DNA of 36,354 nt from Clostridia bacterium (lineage in GTDB: Bacteria > Bacillota > Clostridia > Christensenellales > Aristaeellaceae), in contig JAUNDF010000004.1 in the NCBI GenBank assembly GCA_030526225.1, positions 1 to 36,354 of the forward strand, given 5' to 3'. Shown piece after piece: positions 32,906 to 36,354 of the stretch. Under the pieces are notes generated by a model. It did not search any database, was not told where the DNA came from, and saw nothing but the letters and a program-made list of their open reading frames with translations. Position numbers and translations under genes: made by a program. Within the stretch, counting starts at the first letter, position 1, and each line of letters starts with the position of its first letter.

Positions 32906-34834
32906 TCACCCCACCGCCCGGTTAACCTCCTCGGGGGTTTTGAAGGTGGGGACCACCTGATGCATCACCTTGCGGACTTGCGCATCATCCGTGATGGCAT
33001 CACGCAGCATGGACAGCTTTTCCTCCAGCTGGGCCATGGTGACGGGCTCTTCCTTCTCGATGAAAATCAGGTCGTTGTCCGTTTTCTCCAGCAAATCGGA
33101 CTTGACCAGCAGCTCCTCGTACAGCTTTTCGCCGGGGCGAAGGCCGGTCTCAATGATTTCAATGCCCTGCACGCCGCTGAGCTGAATCATGTTCCGGGCC
33201 AGATCGTAAATCTTCACCGGCTTGCCCATATCCAGCACAAACAGCTCACCGTTCTGCGCCATGGCACCGCTGACCAGCACCAGCTGGCTGGCCTCGGGGA
33301 TGGTCATAAAGTAGCGGATGATGCGCTTGTCCGTCAGCGTTACAGGGCCGCCGGCGGCAATCTGGCGCTTGAACAGCGGAATCACGCTGCCTGCACTGCC
33401 CAGCACATTGCCGAAGCGGGTAGCGCTGCACTGTACCTTGCCTCTGGTGGAATACGCCTGCATCACCATCTCGCACATGCGCTTGGTGGCACCCATGATG
33501 TTGGTGGGGTTCACCGCCTTGTCGGTGGAAACCATCATAAAGCGGCCGCAGCCGTATTCCTCACACAGCTGGATGACATTCAGCGTGCCGAAGATGTTGT
33601 TCTCCACCGCTTCAATGCAGTTCTTTTCCATCAGCGGCACATGCTTGTGAGCCGCGGCATTGATGCAGATATCGGGGCGGTATTCCTCAAACACCCTTGC
33701 CAGACCCTTCTTGTTGGTAATGGAGACAATCTCCACCCGGATATCCAGCTTGCCCCGGTAGGCAAAGGTCAGGCCCTGCTGCAGGTCATAGGCGCAGTTT
33801 TCGTAGATATCCACCACGATAATCTGCTTGGGGTTCATCTTGGCCAGCTGTCGGCACAGCTCGGAGCCGATGGAGCCGCCGCCGCCGGTAATCAGGATTT
33901 TTTTGCCCTGATAGTAGGCGCGGGTCTTGTCGTCAATCAGTTCCTTCTGCTCCCGCATCAGCAGATCCTCAATGTTGAATTCGCGCAGTTGGCGCTTTCT
34001 GCCGGGGATTTCCATGGCGGGGAAATCGAACACCTTGATGGCAAAGCCGGCCTTTTTGTAGTACTCCACCAGCTCCATCTTTCTCGTGCGGCTCATGGTG
34101 GGGATGGCGAAGACCACCTCCTGAATCTGGTGGCTGCGGAGGGTCTCAAAGGTGGCATCGTTTTCATCCAGCACGGATACGCCGTGGATGTCGCGGCCCA
34201 CCTTTTGGGGATCGTTGTCGATAAAGCAGCGGGGAATGTACTTGGCCTGAGGGTTCTGCCACAGGTCCTCTGCCAGCCCGATGCCCACAGAGCCGGCACC
34301 GATGATGGCAATCTTGATTTTGGAATTGTTGGGGTCGGCCTCGGTGCGCACGCGGCCGCCGGTGAACACCTTCAGCATCAGCCGCATCACCCGGCCCAGC
34401 AAGTCATCCCGGTTGCCGCACTTGTAGGCATAGCGGTACACCATGCGGATGGCCAGCGCGCCCAACAGGTTGATACAGCTGAAGGCCAGAATGCGGACCA
34501 CGGCAATGTGGGGGATTTTGATCAGGTAGCTGAGCATCAGGTACAGCATAAAGGCACAGCCATCAGCCAACAGCATCAGGATGTAGCACTGGATGCCGCC
34601 GTAGCGCCAAATCTGCCGGTAGATGTGCATACCAATGCGCATGCCGAAAATACACACCGCCGCCAGAGCGCTGTGGGTCAGCACGGCGTACATGCTCATT
34701 TTGCCGCCGCCGCGATAGTACACAAACAGCACCATCACCACTGCCGCGAAAATCAGCGCATCAAACAAGCCCAGCGACAGCTTGACGCTGAACTTTTTTC
34801 CTTTTTGCCGTGGACGCTTGGTATTCAAGGGCAT
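32906..34834 (-). CDS. Membrane-bound nucleotide-sugar 4,6-dehydratase, CapD/WbpM-like
   Basis: Makes 4-keto-6-deoxy nucleotide sugars for capsule or glycan synthesis. Four N-terminal helices are followed by a first Rossmann-like domain (IKIAIIGAGSVGIGLAEDL) and the short-chain dehydratase domain: TGGGGSIGSELCRQLAK for NAD binding, VSTDKAVNPTNIMGATKRM with the MxxxK variant of the catalytic pair typical of WbpM/FlaA1, and a C-terminal RPGEKLYEELL. ATG 34834 gives 642 residues. Its AAGGAG is only 3 nt away, so TTG 34828 is an alternative start. The frame opens further upstream but would overlap the VanZ gene. Last gene of the capsule cluster. Stop TGA. Confidence 0.9.
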   Translation of the reverse strand: MPLNTKRPRQKGKKFSVKLSLGLFDALIFAAVVMVLFVYYRGGGKMSMYAVLTHSALAAVCIFGMRIGMHIYRQIWRYGGIQCYILMLLADGCAFMLYLMLSYLIKIPHIAVVRILAFSCINLLGALAIRMVYRYAYKCGNRDDLLGRVMRLMLKVFTGGRVRTEADPNNSKIKIAIIGAGSVGIGLAEDLWQNPQAKYIPRCFIDNDPQKVGRDIHGVSVLDENDATFETLRSHQIQEVVFAIPTMSRTRKMELVEYYKKAGFAIKVFDFPAMEIPGRKRQLREFNIEDLLMREQKELIDDKTRAYYQGKKILITGGGGSIGSELCRQLAKMNPKQIIVVDIYENCAYDLQQGLTFAYRGKLDIRVEIVSITNKKGLARVFEEYRPDICINAAAHKHVPLMEKNCIEAVENNIFGTLNVIQLCEEYGCGRFMMVSTDKAVNPTNIMGATKRMCEMVMQAYSTRGKVQCSATRFGNVLGSAGSVIPLFKRQIAAGGPVTLTDKRIIRYFMTIPEASQLVLVSGAMAQNGELFVLDMGKPVKIYDLARNMIQLSGVQGIEIIETGLRPGEKLYEELLVKSDLLEKTDNDLIFIEKEEPVTMAQLEEKLSMLRDAITDDAQVRKVMHQVVPTFKTPEEVNRAVG

Positions 34835-34856
34835 CCGCTCCTTCCCGAAGGGGAAT

Positions 34857-35360
34857 TTATGGTTGATCCTGCTTCCGCCGCTCCAGACGCTTGTAGAGCA
34901 TATACGCGCCCACACCGATGACGGTGCCGAGGGTGTTGGAAATCAGGTCGTCAATTTCACACAAGCCCAGCTTGCACACCAGCTGCACCGCTTCCGTCAG
35001 GGCAGACAAGGCAAAACCGGAAAGAATCACCAGCCACCACTTCAGCCGCGGAAAGGCGTGGTGCATCAGATAGCCAAGGGGGACATACAGCAGGATGTTG
35101 AGGATAACCTCCTCCCGCAGCTCCGCATCCCCCTGCGCCCACGCCGCGTAGGACCAAAAGGGCGTCAGCTCCATGTGGTGATACATCCGCACCGGCCGTG
35201 ACAGCATGGTCAGATAAATGTTGGCGAACAGGTACACCGCCAGCAAGAGGTAGTTGATAAAGCTGAGCAGCCGCGGATAGCGCCGAAGAAGGTGGGAAAC
35301 CACCGGCAGTGCCAGCACCATGGCCAGCACCACGCCGCTGAAAAAGGTTACCTTATCCAT
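34857..35360 (-). CDS. VanZ-like membrane protein
   Basis: A 167-residue membrane protein with about four helices and the VanZ-family features: ELTPFWSY near the middle, the motif NILLYVPLGYLMHHAFPRLK, ALTEAVQLVCKLGLCEIDDLI and NTLGTVIG. VanZ-like proteins often lie in cell-wall or capsule clusters; their biochemical role is unclear. It starts 6 nt after the phosphatase stop and ends 22 nt before the dehydratase start, so all are co-transcribed. Stop TAA. Confidence 0.88.
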   Translation of the reverse strand: MDKVTFFSGVVLAMVLALPVVSHLLRRYPRLLSFINYLLLAVYLFANIYLTMLSRPVRMYHHMELTPFWSYAAWAQGDAELREEVILNILLYVPLGYLMHHAFPRLKWWLVILSGFALSALTEAVQLVCKLGLCEIDDLISNTLGTVIGVGAYMLYKRLERRKQDQP

Positions 35361-35366
35361 GGCGCG

Positions 35367-36089
35367 TCACCATCCTTGGGCGGCCTGCTCCGCCGGATTG
35401 ATGCAAAGCATCCGCTCCACGTAGGCCCGGGGATAATGCGCCAGCAGCTTCTCCCCTGCTTCCCGCTGGAGGAAGGGTCGCTGGGGCAGCACATGGGCAT
35501 CGGAGGCGATGTAGTCAATCAATTCACCGCGCAGCCAGCGGCGGATGAGCAGCCTGTCCCCCAGCGTCCTTGGCTGGAGGATACTGCGGGCATTGACCTG
35601 CAGCTGCAGGGTTGAAAACCGCGCCTTCAGCTTCTATGCGGCACGAAAGCTGTGCAGACAGCGGTACCGCTCGCCGTGGGCGATGATGGGCTGATAGCCG
35701 GATTCCTCCAGCACCGCCAGCAGCGCTTCCATGTCCTTCATGGGGATGGAGGGCGAAAACTCTGCCAGCACCCGGTTGCTGTCCCCCAGCGTCATCAGCC
35801 GGCGGGAACGGGCATAGGGCACCATGGCAGGTGTGCACAGGATTTCCGCCCCCGGCACCAGCCGGATGGGATAGCCCATGGCACGGCAGTAGTCCTGTGC
35901 CTATGCCAAATGCGCCTGAAACAGCGCCCCGTCAAAGGGCTCCACCCCGGGGACCACATGGGGCGTGGCCATCAGCAGGCCGATACCCTGATGGTAAGCC
36001 GCATCCAGCAGCTGCTGCATATGTGCCCGGTCAGGCGCGCCGTCATCCACACCGTATACAAAGTGGGAATGGATATCCTGCAGCATCAT
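35367..36089 (-). CDS. YwqE/CpsB-like PHP tyrosine-protein phosphatase with two in-frame TAG codons
   Basis: Dephosphorylates the partner BY-kinase in capsule control. The whole family can be followed through 240 codons: metal-binding IHSHFVYGVDDGA, ATPHVVPG, PGAEIL, AHGERYRCL, QLQVNARSIL and IASDAH. TAG interrupts the frame at residues 63 (HLA-X-AQDYC) and 152 (RAA-X-KLKARF), where relatives mostly have polar or Glu residues. Frame and motifs are intact across both. As separate pieces none would have a full active site or a plausible start. ATG 36089 overlaps the BY-kinase TGA (ATGA), so translation is coupled. Either TAG is decoded or the gene is dead; the otherwise perfect frame favours decoding. 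Ends TGA. Confidence 0.87.
35634..35636 (-). other. In-frame TAG, residue 152 of the YwqE-like phosphatase
   Basis: Context GCC GCA TAG AAG CTG. It lies between the AHGERY motif and the LKARF helix, at a position usually polar in CpsB/YwqE proteins. Confidence 0.87.
35901..35903 (-). other. In-frame TAG, residue 63 of the YwqE-like phosphatase
   Basis: Context TTG GCA TAG GCA CAG. It lies in the helix before PGAEIL, where relatives often have Glu (HLEEA). Confidence 0.87.
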
Positions 36090-36354
36090 TTGCGGCCCTT
36101 CTTGCGGCGGTGGTGATGCTCACCCGCACCGGCTGCATAGGCGTAGTAATCGTAATAAGACCTATTGTAGTAGCTCTTGCTCAGGAAGCTGTCGTAATCC
36201 ACCATGGACAGCACCGTGCCCAGCAGCGGACAGCCGGTCTGCTCCAGCTGATTTTTGGCATGGACCAGCTCCCGGCGGGATACGGCGTTGTACTTGATGA
36301 CCAGCACCGTGCCGTCGCAGGATTTGGCAATCTGCGCCGCATCGATGACCAAGC
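36086..36354 (-). CDS. C-terminal end of a bacterial tyrosine kinase (CapB/CpsD/YwqD type), 5' end outside window
   Basis: Only the last 88 codons are visible. They begin in the Walker B region (LVIDAAQIAKSCDGTVLVI), continue through the helix REL-VHAKNQLEQ and LLGTVLSMVD, and end in a tyrosine-rich tail with seven Tyr in SYYNRSYYDYYAY, the autophosphorylation cluster of BY-kinases, then a basic end. It controls capsule polymer length together with the downstream phosphatase, whose start codon overlaps its TGA. Confidence 0.9.
   Translation of the reverse strand, partial: LVIDAAQIAKSCDGTVLVIKYNAVSRRELVHAKNQLEQTGCPLLGTVLSMVDYDSFLSKSYYNRSYYDYYAYAAGAGEHHHRRKKGRK

Noticed and set aside
35367..36089. 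Pyrrolysine or selenocysteine insertion
   Set aside because: No methylamine methyltransferase or Pyl genes are in the window and the positions are not catalytic; there is no in-frame TGA, so selenocysteine does not apply. Pyrrolysine cannot be fully excluded without the rest of the genome.
1..36354. Prophage or plasmid origin of the recoding
   Set aside because: No capsid, terminase, integrase, replication or mobilisation genes; content is metabolic and envelope-related chromosomal genes.

Overview
The window is about 36 kb of a GC-rich, low-repeat bacterial chromosome. Strong AAGGAGG-type ribosome binding sites, PlsY, a BY-kinase/YwqE capsule locus, TauE and SsuABC-type transporters and many hybrid kinases point to an anaerobic Firmicute. 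A gut Clostridia/Oscillospirales-like organism is my inference. Thirty-two protein genes cover nearly all of it, and I see no rRNA, tRNA, phage or CRISPR.

Layout. (A) 1-1146 (-): an ADP-ribosylglycohydrolase fused to the start of a PHP phosphatase domain, cut by the left edge. (B) 1329-15462 (-): one co-directional run, read in transcription order as SsuABC-type ABC permease, ATPase, binding protein, histidine kinase, phosphoglucose isomerase, LuxR-type response regulator, nagB, nagA, class II aldolase, triose-phosphate isomerase, a MITE-like repeat, LarA-like protein, TauE-like exporter and phosphofructokinase. Together the enzymes would take GlcNAc-6-P to triose phosphates under a two-component system. 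(C) plsY (+), divergent from B, with a 9-bp inverted repeat between the two promoters. (D) 16450-24363 (-): DUF218 protein, secreted proteins (SH3, chagasin-like), a hybrid kinase, AlkD-like protein and a DUF2238 membrane protein. (E) 24670-32784 (+): an extracytoplasmic FMN/FAD reductase, a CHASE hybrid kinase, an ABCG-like exporter, a lone HPt protein and CheR. (F) 32906-36354 (-): capsule/EPS genes (BY-kinase end, YwqE-like phosphatase, VanZ-like, CapD-like dehydratase).

The most important observation is that TAG behaves as a sense codon. Four conserved genes (sensor kinase 12738-11224, DUF218 protein 17334-16450, CheR 31996-32784, YwqE-like phosphatase 36089-35367) are intact only if read through six in-frame TAG triplets. 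They have no frameshift and no in-frame TAA or TGA. Of the 31 genes whose 3' end lies in the window, 20 end in TAA, 11 in TGA and none in TAG. In CheR the TAG sits where the family normally has Glu, and in the phosphatase at polar positions, so Gln (or Glu) is the likeliest residue. All six TAGs follow a codon ending in A, which is odd in this GC-rich genome and leaves context-dependent readthrough or systematic base-calling error as alternatives. No decoding tRNA is visible in the window.
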